NCBI RefSeq assembly: GCF_029227915.1
Contig: NC_079875.1
Span: 31,813,501-31,877,500, forward strand
From: Hydractinia symbiolongicarpus
Lineage: Eukaryota > Cnidaria > Hydrozoa > Anthoathecata > Hydractiniidae
Direction of reading: 5' to 3'
DNA length: 64,000 nt
The notes beneath the pieces were generated by a model, which saw nothing but the letters and a program-made list of their open reading frames with translations, was not told the origin of the DNA and ran no database searches. A program made the position numbers and the translations under genes. Positions 22,201-35,079 of this stretch are shown here, piece by piece; position 1 is the first letter of the stretch, and each line of letters begins with the position of its first letter.

Positions 22201-25200
22201 CAATTGCTAAACGAGGCATTAAAAACAGAAGGCAAGTGTTATATATTTGCGATTTTTCGTATTGATCGATTTTTGTATTGATACAGCAGAATTGACATTT
22301 AGGGTCAACAAAATCGTCTCAGTTTCCATATATTTTGGAAGTAAAATTGATAAACCAGGCATTTAAAAGCGGCAATGTCTCATATACTTGCGATTTTTCG
22401 TATTGATACCAGATAATTGTCATTTAGAGTTAACAACCTCGTCTCAGGTTCTTATATTATAGTTCTAAAGTTCTAACGAGGCATTTCAAAGTAACGAGTG
22501 TCATGTATTTGCGATTTTAGTATTGATACAAGATAATTGTACTTTAGAGTCAACAACCTTGTCTCAGGTTCTATATATTTTAGCCCTTAAATTGATAAAC
22601 GAGGCATTTAAAAGAGACGAGTGTTATATATTTGCGATTTTTCGTATTGATACAAGATAATTGTCATTTAGGGTCAACAGCCTCGTCTCAGGTTCTATAT
22701 ATTTTACCGTAAAATTGATAAACGTGGCATTTAAAAGAGACAAGTGTTATATATTTGCGATTTTTCGTATTGATACAAGATAATTGTCATTTAGGGTCAA
22801 CAACCTCGTCTCAGGTTCTATATATTTTACCGTAAAATTGATAAACGTGGCATTTAAAAGAAACAAGTGTTATATATTTGCGATTTTTCGTATTGATACA
22901 AGATAATTGTCATTTAGGGTCAACAACCTCGTCTCAGGTTCTTATATTATAGTCCTAAAGTTCTAACGAGACATTTCAAAATAACGAGTGTCATGTATTT
23001 GCGATTTTAGTATTGATACAAGATAATTGTAATTTAGGTCAACAACTTCGTCTCAGGTTCTATATATTTTAGCCGTACAATTGATAAACGAGGCATTAAA
23101 AACAGCAGACAAGTGTTATATATTTGCGACTTTTCGTATTGATACAAGATAATTGTCATTTAGGGTCAGCAACCTCGTCTCAGGTTCTATATATTTTAGC
23201 CGTAAAAATGATAAACGAGGAATTTAAAATTGACGAGTGTCTTATATATTTGCGATTTTTCGTATTGATCGATTTTTGTATTGATACAGCAGAATTGACA
23301 TTTAGGGTCAACAAAATCGTCTCAGTTTCCATATATTTTGGCCGTAAAATTGATAATCAAGGCATTTAAAAGAGACCAGTATCAACCACCTCGTCTCAGG
23401 TTCTATATATTTTAGCCGTAAAATTGATAAACGAGGCATTTAAAATTGACAAGTGTCTCATATATTTGCGATTTTTCGATTTGAAACAGGATAGCTGTAT
23501 TTTAGCGTCAACAATTTCGTTTCGGGTTCTTATATTTTAGTCCTAAAATTGATAAACGAGGCATTTAAAAGAGACGAGTGTTACATATTTACGATTTTTC
23601 ATGTTGATACAAGATAATTGTAATTTAGGTCAACAAAATCGTCTCAGTTTCCATATATTTGGCCGTAAAATTGATAAAACGAGGCATTTAAAAGAGACGA
23701 GTGTTATTTATTTGCGATTTTTCGTATTGATACAGGATAATTGTAATTTAGGTCAACAACTTCGTCTCAAGTTCTATATACTTTAGCCGTACAATTGCTA
23801 AACGAGGCATTAAAAACAGAAGGCAAGTGTTATATATTTGCGATTTTTCGTATTGATCGATTTTTGTATTGATACAGCAGAATTGACATTTAGGGTCAAC
23901 AAAATCGTCTCAGTTTCCATATATTTTGGAAGTAAAATTGATAAACCAGGCATTTAAAAGCGGCAATGTCTCATATACTTGCGATTTTTCGTATTGATAC
24001 CAGATAATTGTCATTTAGAGTTAACAACCTCGTCTCAGGTTCTTATATTATAGTCCTAAAGTTCTAACGAGGCATTTCAAAGTAACGAGTGTCATGTATT
24101 TGCGATTTTAGTATTGATACAAGATAATTGTACTTTAGAGTCAGCAACCTTGTCTCAGGTTCTATATATTTTAGCCCTTAAATTGATAAACGAGGCATTT
24201 AAAAGAGACGAGTGTTATATATTTGCGATTTTTCGTATTGATACAAGATAATTGTCATTTAGGGTCAACAGCCTCGTCTCAGGTTCTATATATTTTACCG
24301 TAAAATTGATAAACGTGGCATTTAAAAGAGACAAGTGTTATATATTTGCGATTTTTCGTATTGATACAAGATAATTGTCATTTAGGGTCAACAACCTCGT
24401 CTCAGGTTCTATATATTTTACCGTAAAATTGATAAACGTGGCATTTAAAAGAAACAAGTGTTATATATTTGCGATTTTTCGTATTGATACAAGATAATTG
24501 TCATTTAGGGTCAACAACCTCGTCTCAGGTTCTTATATTATAGTCCTAAAGTTCTAACGAGACATTTCAAAATAACGAGTGTCATGTATTTGCGATTTTA
24601 GTATTGATACAAGATAATTGTAATTTAGGTCAACAACTTCGTCTCAGGTTCTATATATTTTAGCCGTACAATTGATAAACGAGGCATTAAAAACAGCAGA
24701 CAAGTGTTATATATTTGCGACTTTTCGTATTGATACAAGATAATTGTCATTTAGGGTCAGCAACCTCGTCTCAGGTTCTATATATTTTAGCCGTAAAAAT
24801 GATAAACGAGGAATTTAAAATTGACGAGTGTCTTATATATTTGCGATTTTTCGTATTGATCGATTTTTGTATTGATACAGCAGAATTGACATTTAGGGTC
24901 AACAAAATCGTCTCAGTTTCCATATATTTTGGCCGTAAAATTGATAAACCAGGCATTTAAAAGCGGCGATGTCTCATATACTTGCGATTTTTCGTATTGA
25001 TACCAGATAATTGTCATTTAGAGTTAACAACCTCGTCTCAGGTTCTTATATTATAGTCCTAAAGTTCTAACGAGGCATTTCAAAGTAACGAGTGTCATGT
25101 ATTTGCGATTTTAGTATTGATACAAGATAATTGTACTTTAGAGTCAACAACCTTGTCTCAGGTTCTATATATTTTAGCCCTTAAATTGATAAACGAGGCA

Positions 25201-28200
25201 TTTAAAAGAGACGAGTGTTATATATTTGCGATTTTTCGTATTGATACAAGATAATTGTCATTTAGGGTCAACAACCTCGTCTCAGGTTCTATATATTTTA
25301 CCGTAAAATTGATAAACATGGCATTTAAAAGAAACAAGTGTTATATATTTGCGATTTTTCGTATTGATACAAGATAATTGTCATTTAGGGTCAACAACCT
25401 CGTCTCAGGTTCTTATATTATAGTCCTAAAGTTCTAACGAGTCATTTCAAAATAACTAGTGTCATGTATTTGCGATTTTAGTATTGATACAAGATAATTG
25501 TACTTTAGAGTCAAAAACCTTGTCTCAGGTTCTATATATTTTAGCCCTTAAATTGATAAACGAGGCATTTAAAAGAGACGAGTGTTATAATTTGCGATTT
25601 TTCGTATTTATATAAGTTAATTGTCATATAGGGTTAACAACCTTGTCTCGGGTTCTATATAATTTTGCCAAAAAATTGATAAACGAGGCATTTAAAAGAG
25701 ACGAGCGTCTCATATGTTTGCGACTTTTTGTATTAATACAGTATAGCTGTATTTTAGGGTCAACAATTTCGTTTCAGGTTCTTATATTATAGTCCTAAAG
25801 TTCTAACGAGACATTTCAAAGTAACGAGTGTCATGTATTAGCGATTTTAGTATTGATACAAGATAATTGTAATTTAGGTCAACAACTTCGTCTCAGGTTC
25901 TATATATTTTAGCCGTACAATTGATAAACGAGGCATTAAAAACAGCAGACAAGTGTTATATATTTGCGACTTTTCCTATTGATACAAGATAGTTGTCATT
26001 TAGGGTCAGCAACCTTGTCTCAGGTTCTAAATATTTTGGCCGTAAAATTTATATAACGAGGCATTTAAAATTGACGAGTGTCTCATATATTTGCGATTTT
26101 TCGTATTTATACAAGATAATTGTCATTTAGGGTGAACAACCTCGTCTCAGGTTCTATATAATTTTGCCATAGAATTGATAAACGAGGCATTTAAAAGAGA
26201 CGAGCGTCTCATATGTTTGCGACTTTTTGTATTAATACAGTATAGCTGTATTTTAGGGTCAACAATTTCGTTTCAGGTTCTTATATTATAGTCCTAAAGT
26301 TCTAACGAGACATTTAAAAGTAACGAGTGTCATGTATTAGCGATTTTTCGTATTGATACAAGATAATTGTCATTTAGGGTCAACAACCTCGTCTCAGGTT
26401 CTATATATTTTACCGTAAAATTGATAAACGTGGCATTTAAAAGAAACAAGTGTTATATATTTGCGATTTTTCGTATTGATACAAGATAATTGTCATTTAG
26501 GGTCAACAACCTCGTCTCAGGTTCTTATATTATAGTTCTAAAGTTCTAACGAGACATTTCAAAATAACGAGTGTCATGTATTTGCGATTTTAGTATTGAT
26601 ACAAGATAATTGTAATTTAGGTCAACAACTTCGTCTCAGGTTCTATATATTTTAGCCGTACAATTGATAAACGAGGCATTAAAAACAGCAGACAAGTGTT
26701 ATATATTTGCGACTTTTCGTATTGATACAAGATAATTGTCATTTAGGGTCAGCAACCTCGTCTCAGGTTCTATATATTTTAGCCGTAAAAATGATAAACG
26801 AGGAATTTAAAATTGACGAGTGTCTTATATATTTGCGATTTTTCGTATTGATCGATTTTTTTTATTGATACAGCAGAATTGACATTTAGGGTCAACAAAA
26901 TCGTCTCAGTTTCCATATATTTGGCCGTAAAATTGATAAAACGAGGCATTTAAAAGAGACGAGTGTTATTTATTTGCGATTTTTCGTATTGATACAGGAT
27001 AATTTTAATTTAGGTCAACAACTTCGTCTCAAGTTCTATATACTTTAGCCGTACAATTGCTAAACGAGGCATTAAAAACAGAAGGCAAGCGTTATATATT
27101 TGCGATTTTTCGTATTGATCGATTTTTGTATTGATACAGCAGAATTGACATTTAGGGTCAACAAAATCGTCTCAGTTTCCATATATTTTGGCCGTAAAAT
27201 TGATAAACCAGGCATTTAAAAGCGGCGATGTCTCATATACTTGCGATTTTTCGTATTGATACCAGATAATTGTCATTTAGAGTTAACAACCTCGTCTCAG
27301 GTTCTTATATTATAGTCCTAAAGTTCCAACGAGGCATTTCAAAGTAACGAGTGTCATGTATTTGCGATTTTAGTATTGATACAAGATAATTGTACTTTAG
27401 AGTCAACAACCTTGTCTCAGGTTCTATATATTTTAGCCCTTAAATTGATAAACGAGGCATTTAAAAGAGACGAGTGTTATATATTTGCGATTTTTCGTAT
27501 TGATACAAGATAATTGTCATTTAGGGTCAACAGCCTCGTCTCAGGTTCTATATATTTTACCGTAAAATTGATAAACGTGGCATTTAAAAGAGACAAGTGT
27601 TATATATTTGCGATTTTTCGTATTGATACAAGATAATTGTCATTTAGGGTCAACAACCTCGTCTCAGGTTCTATATATTTTACCGTAAAATTGATAAACA
27701 TGGCATTTAAAAGAAACAAGTGTTATATATTTGCGATTTTTCGTATTGATACAAGATAATTGTCATTTAGGGTCAACAACCTCGTCTCAGGTTCTTATAT
27801 TATAGTCCTAAAGTTCTAACGAGTCATTTCAAAATAACGAGTGTCATGTATTTGCGATTTTAGTATTGATACAAGATAATTGTACTTTAGAGTCAAAAAC
27901 CTTGTCTCAGGTTCTATATATTTTAGCCCTTAAATTGATAAACGAGGCATTTAAAAGAGACGAGTGTTATAATTTGCGATTTTTCGTATTTATATAAGTT
28001 AATTGTCATATAGGGTTAACAACCTTGTCTCAGGTTCTATATAATTTTGCCAAAAAATTGATAAACGAGGCATTTAAAAGAGACGAGCGTCTCATATGTT
28101 TGCTACTTTTTGTATTAATACAGTATAGCTGTATTTTAGGGTCAACAATTTCGTTTCAGGTTCTTATATTATAGTCCTAAAGTTCTAACGAGACATTTCA

Positions 28201-31200
28201 AAATAACGAGTGTCATGTATTTGCGATTTTAGTATTGATACAAGATAATTGTAATTTAGGTCAACAACTTCGTCTCAGGTTCTATATATTTTAGCCGTAC
28301 AATTGATAAACGAGGCATTAAAAACAGCAGACAAGTGTTATATATTTGCGACTTTTCGTATTGATACAAGATAATTGTCATTTAGGGTCAGCAACCTCGT
28401 CTCAGGTTCTATATATTTTAGCCGTAAAAATGATAAACGAGGAATTTAAAATTGACGAGTGTCTTATATATTTGCGATTTTTCGTATTGATCGATTTTTT
28501 TTATTGATACAGCAGAATTGACATTTAGGGTCAACAAAATCGTCTCAGTTTCCATATATTTGGCCGTAAAATTGATAAAACGAGGCATTTAAAAGAGACG
28601 AGTGTTATTTATTTGCGATTTTTCGTATTGATACAGGATAATTTTAATTTAGGTCAACAACTTCGTCTCAAGTTCTATATACTTTAGCCGTACAATTGCT
28701 AAACGAGGCATTAAAAACAGAAGGCAAGCGTTATATATTTGCGATTTTTCGTATTGATCGATTTTTGTATTGATACAGCAGAATTGACATTTAGGGTCAA
28801 CAAAATCGTCTCAGTTTCCATATATTTTGGCCGTAAAATTGATAAACCAGGCATTTAAAAGCGGCGATGTCTCATATACTTGCGATTTTTCGTATTGATA
28901 CCAGATAATTGTCATTTAGAGTTAACAACCTCGTCTCAGGTTCTTATATTATAGTCCTAAAGTTCCAACGAGGCATTTCAAAGTAACGAGTGTCATGTAT
29001 TTGCGATTTTAGTATTGATACAAGATAATTGTACTTTAGAGTCAACAACCTTGTCTCAGGTTCTATATATTTTAGCCCTTAAATTGATAAACGAGGCATT
29101 TAAAAGAGACGAGTGTTATATATTTGCGATTTTTCGTATTGATACAAGATAATTGTCATTTAGGGTCAACAGCCTCGTCTCAGGTTCTATATATTTTACC
29201 GTAAAATTGATAAACGTGGCATTTAAAAGAGACAAGTGTTATATATTTGCGATTTTTCGTATTGATACAAGATAATTGTCATTTAGGGTCAACAACCTCG
29301 TCTCAGGTTCTATATATTTTACCGTAAAATTGATAAACATGGCATTTAAAAGAAACAAGTGTTATATATTTGCGATTTTTCGTATTGATACAAGATAATT
29401 GTCATTTAGGGTCAACAACCTCGTCTCAGGTTCTTATATTATAGTCCTAAAGTTCTAACGAGTCATTTCAAAATAACGAGTGTCATGTATTTGCGATTTT
29501 AGTATTGATACAAGATAATTGTACTTTAGAGTCAAAAACCTTGTCTCAGGTTCTATATATTTTAGCCCTTAAATTGATAAACGAGGCATTTAAAAGAGAC
29601 GAGTGTTATAATTTGCGATTTTTCGTATTTATATAAGTTAATTGTCATATAGGGTTAACAACCTTGTCTCAGGTTCTATATAATTTTGCCAAAAAATTGA
29701 TAAACGAGGCATTTAAAAGAGACGAGCGTCTCATATGTTTGCTACTTTTTGTATTAATACAGTATAGCTGTATTTTAGGGTCAACAATTTCGTTTCAGGT
29801 TCTTATATTATAGTCCTAAAGTTCTAACGAGACATTTCAAAATAACGAGTGTCATGTATTTGCGATTTTAGTATTGATACAAGATAATTGTAATTTAGGT
29901 CAACAACTTCGTCTCAGGTTCTATATATTTTAGCCGTACAATTGATAAACGAGGCATTAAAAACAGCAGACAAGTGTTATATATTTGCGACTTTTCGTAT
30001 TGATACAAGATAATTGTCATTTAGGGTCAGCAACCTCGTCTCAGGTTCTATATATTTTAGCCGTAAAAATGATAAACGAGGAATTTAAAATTGACGAGTG
30101 TCTTATATATTTGCGATTTTTCGTATTGATCGATTTTTTTTATTGATACAGCAGAATTGACATTTAGGGTCAACAAAATCGTCTCAGTTTCCATATATTT
30201 GGCCGTAAAATTGATAAAACGAGGCATTTAAAAGAGACGAGTGTTATTTATTTGCGATTTTTCGTATTGATACAGGATAATTTTAATTTAGGTCAACAAC
30301 TTCGTCTCAAGTTCTATATACTTTAGCCGTACAATTGCTAAACGAGGCATTAAAAACAGAAGGCAAGTGTTATATATTTGCGATTTTTCGTATTGATCGA
30401 TTTTTGTATTGATACAGCAGAATTGACATTTAGGGTCAACAAAATCGTCTCAGTTTCCATATATTTTGGCCGTAAAATTGATAAACCAGGCATTTAAAAG
30501 CGGCGATGTCTCATATACTTGCGATTTTTCGTATTGATACCAGATAATTGTCATTTAGAGTTAACAACCTCGTCTCAGGTTCTTATATTATAGTCCTAAA
30601 GTTCCAACGAGGCATTTCAAAGTAACGAGTGTCATGTATTTGCGATTTTAGTATTGATACAAGATAATTGTACTTTAGAGTCAACAACCTTGTCTCAGGT
30701 TCTATATATTTTAGCCCTTAAATTGATAAACGAGGCATTTAAAAGAGACGAGTGTTATATATTTGCGATTTTTCGTATTGATACAAGATAATTGTCATTT
30801 AGGGTCAACAGCCTCGTCTCAGGTTCTATATATTTTACCGTAAAATTGATAAACGTGGCATTTAAAAGAGACAAGTGTTATATATTTGCGATTTTTCGTA
30901 TTGATACAAGATAATTGTCATTTAGGGTCAACAACCTCGTCTCAGGTTCTATATATTTTACCGTAAAATTGATAAACGTGGCATTTAAAAGAGACAAGTG
31001 TTATATATTTGCGATTTTTCGTATTGATACAAGATAATTGTCATTTAGGGTCAACAACCTCGTCTCAGGTTCTATATATTTTACCGTAAAATTGATAAAC
31101 ATGGCATTTAAAAGAAACAAGTGTTATATATTTGCGATTTTTCGTATTGATACAAGATAATTGTCATTTAGGGTCAACAACCTCGTCTCAGGTTCTTATA

Positions 31201-32088
31201 TTATAGTCCTAAAGTTCTAACGAGTCATTTCAAAATAACGAGTGTCATGTATTTGCGATTTTAGTATTGATACAAGATAATTGTACTTTAGAGTCAAAAA
31301 CCTTGTCTCAGGTTCTATATATTTTAGCCCTTAAATTGATAAACGAGGCATTTAAAAGAGACGAGTGTTATAATTTGCGATTTTTCGTATTTATATAAGT
31401 TAATTGTCATATAGGGTTAACAACCTTGTCTCAGGTTCTATATAATTTTGCCAAAAAATTGATAAACGAGGCATTTAAAAGAGACGAGCGTCTCATATGT
31501 TTGCGACTTTTTGTATTAATACAGTATAGCTGTATTTTAGGGTCAACAATTTCGTTTCAGGTTCTTATATTATAGTCCTAAAGTTCTAACGAGACATTTC
31601 AAAGTAACGAGTGTCATGTATTAGCGATTTTAGTATTGATACAAGATAATTGTAATTTAGGTCAACAACTTCGTCTCAGGTTCTATATATTTTAGCCGTA
31701 CAATTGATAAACGAGGCATTAAAAACAGCAGACAAGTGTTATATATTTGCGACTTTTCCTATTGATACAAGATAGTTGTCATTTAGGGTCAGCAACCTTG
31801 TCTCAGGTTCTAAATATTTTGGCCGTAAAATTTATATAACGAGGCATTTAAAATTGACGAGTGTCTCATATATTTGCGATTTTTCGTATTTATACAAGAT
31901 AATTGTCATTTAGGGTGAACAACCTCGTCTCAGGTTCTATATAATTTTGCCATAGAATTGATAAACGAGGCATTTAAAAGAGACGAGCGTCTCATATGTT
32001 TGCGACTTTTTGTATTAATACAGGATAGCTGTATTTTAGGGTCAACAATTTCGTTTTGGGTTCTTATATTTTAGTCCTAAAATTGATA
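19251..32088 (+). repeat. Satellite array of ~123-bp monomers (about 12.8 kb, ~100 monomers)
   Basis: Head-to-tail monomers of about 123-125 bp, all in one orientation, with the landmarks ATAAACGAGGCATTTAAAAG, GAGACGAGTGT, TATTTGCGATTTTTCGTATT, GATACAAGATAATTGTCATT, TAGGGTCAACAACCTCGTCT and TCTATATATTTTAGCCGTAA. At least two monomer classes exist: one as above, the other with TTCTAACGAGACATTTCAAA, TGTCATGTATTTGCGATTTT and TTGTACTTTAGAGTCAACAA. The first 3 kb is irregular and diverged; from about 23 kb the array shows higher-order repeats. Some monomers are partial or fused (for example TATTGATCGATTTTTGTATT junctions). Open frames across it are by-products of a monomer length near a multiple of three. 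Confidence 0.95.
22979..31601 (+). repeat. Higher-order repeats (1,639 bp and variants) in the satellite
   Basis: The marker 'gacatttcaaaataacgag' followed by the same class order recurs at 22,979, 24,570, 26,562, 28,201 and 29,840 (last block ends near 31,601). The spacings are 1,591, 1,992, 1,639, 1,639 and 1,762 bp. The two 1,639-bp units look almost identical line by line, including small oddities such as 'cgattttttttattg'. The 1,762-bp unit equals 1,639 plus one duplicated 123-bp monomer (near 30,838-30,960). This shows recent amplification of multi-monomer blocks by unequal exchange. Confidence 0.9.
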
Positions 32089-32600
32089 CGCTTCATTTCG
32101 CATTCTTCTACGAACGCTTCGATTTCCCCTATACTTGACAGCGACCTAGAGCTCTTAGTTGTGGTAATCAGACACATCGCCCCCACCCTTGTAAATATGA
32201 CAGCTAAAGCTGTACACAACATATCCACATGTGGTGTAATGTTTTGGATAATCGAGTCCTTTAGATATTGGTTTAGATGCTTGTTGAATTGCCATGTTCT
32301 TATCCTATTTCAGTCCTCCAACATCTGGGTATCGTCCTCGAGGCCTTGATATTCAATATCCTCCACGTTGTCCTTCCTTGCCTCCTGTTCAATCTCGTCG
32401 TGAAGGGTTGTCCCTCCCGAAATTTGATCCCTTGCCTTGTTGCAGTAGAAGGCAACGGTATGCCGCACACTCTGTAGTCTATCAGCAAGGGCGTTGCGAG
32501 TTGTTGCCAGCGGTGCTGATGCGGTGCTGTATAGTTTGTATAGCATTCTTAAACCAACTCATCTTTATTATATACACGGTTTTTTGGAAAAATGGTGCTC
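32089..32600 (-). pseudogene. Decayed ORF of an unplaced multicopy element
   Basis: On the minus strand an ATG near 32,562 opens MSWFKNAIQTIQHRIS; after a frameshift the reading continues TTRNALADRLQSVRHTV and HDEIEQEARKDNVEDIEYQG, then a stop, then LNQYLKDSIIQNITPHVDML, VGAMCLITTTKSSRSL and IGEIEAFVEECEMKR right up to the satellite edge. The MSWFKNA...NALADRLQSVR start resembles, from memory, the N-terminus of long multicopy proteins in cnidarian genomes that I loosely link to Polinton-type elements; I cannot verify this. It is clearly coding-derived and clearly broken. GC content is higher than in the flanks. Confidence 0.45.
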
Positions 32601-32624
32601 TGGCGTTTGCTCAATTTTTTGCCT

Positions 32625-34885
32625 AGCAAGCCTGGATTTTTCCTCCACTTGCGTTAGGGACTTACCCTTGATATGCATAACTAACCACCGCTTATTAGTG
32701 ATTTTACTCCACTTGCGTATGATAGCACTGAGCTTTACTGCGCATGCGTTGATTTTTTGATGATTATTAGCGGCATTTTGTGCAATAAGGCGTGACGAAA
32801 AGTTGTGACGTTGCAAGTAAAATTGTGTGTGGTAATTTTTACGAGAGTTTGACCGTGTATTTTTGAAAAGTGTGGTTATAGTTACCCCCTGAACTAGCTA
32901 CATGAGCTCCAATGTCTTCACGAAAAACGAATTTATATCACTCTCGGTAAAACGTTTTGATATATATCACATATCACGTAATATTTACTCCTAAAAAGTG
33001 ATGACGTTTTTTCGTATAGAATTATTTAAAATCATTTATAGGGAATATGCGTGACAGATCAAATGTCAAGAAGAAGTTATAAACACAAATCTTTTTTAAA
33101 AAATTCAATAATGAATACCCCTTTTGACAATAAATGTGTCTTCTCAGACTTAACAGCTGTAAAATCTCCATTAGAAAGTATTATGGACAAATACTTTTTT
33201 ATTACTTTTGTTATAATCTTGAGAAGGCTAGAAGTGTTTCTAACCAATGACATTATCTCCACCAAGTAAAGAATCTAGAAACTGTAAATCTACTTGTCAT
33301 TTCCTCATTAAAACCCAGCTTTATTAGCATTTAATTTCTTATTAATAATTTTTATTAAGTAATAAGTACAAAATAGTTGTATTTGTTCTCCGTTACCATG
33401 TAATTTTGGTGTTACTTGGAATTATTTTTTCTGGCTTTACAATTTCAAACTTTCTTCATCCCTTAATTAGGTACACAGTGCCAGCAACTTCTCACACCTT
33501 AGGCCTTTAAGTTCGCATTTCTTTTTTATTTTATGTATTTTAAAATAACAGTCGTATTATGTTGGGCAAAGTTTTATTTCGCATACCCACAGAATTACTT
33601 AATCACTTCATTCTAACAACTGGCTAAAATAAACGAATGTGAATGCGGAAGAAAAACAAAGCCGTAGGCTCTTTTATGAGCTAACTCTTGTCCCACGATG
33701 TTATATTGCTGTGCCATAGACACACGATTCACAAAAATCTAAAGAAACCCTGGATTTACTTGTGGGATAGCCTTATTAAACAACATTTATAGATGTATTT
33801 ATAGACACCTTGGTGATTATGCCATTTCTGTGCTTATCAGTTTTGATTTGGTTTTGATTAATTTTTTGGTTTATACTGCGCAGTTTGTGTTTTTGAAATC
33901 TCTGACTTCACCTTTTGATATGAAACTTTGAACAAGTTTAAACAAGAAATATTTTAGCATAGCAGACAATAATAAGGCAGTAAAGTAAGGAGTCATTCCT
34001 AGTTTATAATAATGTTATTTCTTGCAGTGGAGAGATTTTTTCTCTCACATTTACTACGCCAAAACTCAAAATTATTTCAATGGCATTTACGGTCAATTGT
34101 ATTTTTAAAACTGTTTTACTGCCTCAGGGTGCGTTATTCGGTAACCACAAAGACGTTTTCTCGGGCAGAAACATAAGCGATTTTTGGTCTTTTACGCGAA
34201 AGATTTTCATTAGGATTTATTTTAAGCTACTTTTATATCAAGGGATGCCTTTTATCAATACTTGGGAAAATAATACTTTAAATGCACTCTACACATGTTT
34301 TAAAGTTTTTCACCTGTAAAGTTTGCTCTTATAAATAAATCAGTAGCTACTTTATATGACGTCACAATATGACAGACATATCTTACAAGCAGGGCTCAGG
34401 CCAAAGTATGGTGGTCGGCGAGAATAAAAAGACGCTGTCATTAAAAACAACCTTCACAGATACTAACCGTTATTACTCATATTCAACAATTTTTCTTTAG
34501 TAGTATTACACTGTATACTTTGTGTTACGCTTTTTTATAAGCAAAACGGCAGTTTGGCTTATAAGAAATGTAACTTAAGTTTTTCTGTTTTAAAGGCTCG
34601 ATTGTTTTTTATCTGTTGCACAATAATAATCCACCAAGGGAAGTCCATATTTTAGAACCAGAAAAATAAAAAAGCTTGCATGTCATACTATTGTATTCCT
34701 ATAAGACTGTTTATTTATAAAAATGATAGAAATATAAATTTTCTATTAAATACTACATCATCGTTTTATTAACCCTTTTCTTGTTTTGGTTTTTTACATC
34801 TTCATCTTATTTAAAATCGCTTAAGTCCTAACACACATGGGCTATAATTATCTAAAGCAGGCCTGCCATGGCAGTATAACGTGTG
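32625..34885. other. AT-rich DNA, no gene recognised
   Basis: Only short open frames without family motifs (for example 33,051-33,269 and 34,080-34,319). No splice-bounded exon stood out. Confidence 0.5.
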
Positions 34886-34889
34886 AAGG

Positions 34890-35075
34890 AGAACAGATAA
34901 AGACGTCTTTACGACGTTTTGGTGCCTATAGGAACGTCTTTAAAACGTCTCTAACACGTCACAGAAAGACGTCTTTTTCCCGTATGTCAAAGACGTCTTT
35001 AGGTGTTACGCTTTTAGATGGGTCAGAGACGTCCCAGCGACGTCTCATCTGGTAAACGCGTGTTTAAGACGCCTC
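34890..35075. repeat. Cluster of GACGTC palindromes
   Basis: The 12-bp palindrome AAAGACGTCTTT occurs exactly at 34,899, 34,965 and 34,989, with further AACGTCTT, AACGTCT, ACGTCA, GAGACGTCCC and GCGACGTCTC forms in between. A decayed palindromic repeat, a MITE end or a cluster of bZIP-type sites are all possible. The flanks are ordinary AT-rich DNA. Confidence 0.7.
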
Positions 35076-35079
35076 GTGT

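Noticed and set aside
19583-24960. Protein-coding genes inside the satellite (ORFs of 60-120 residues)
   Set aside because: They repeat every 41 codons with the monomer, end in most monomers at stops, and have no independent support.
19251-32088. CRISPR array
   Set aside because: No short identical repeats with unique spacers; the whole 123-bp monomer repeats, and the context is eukaryotic.
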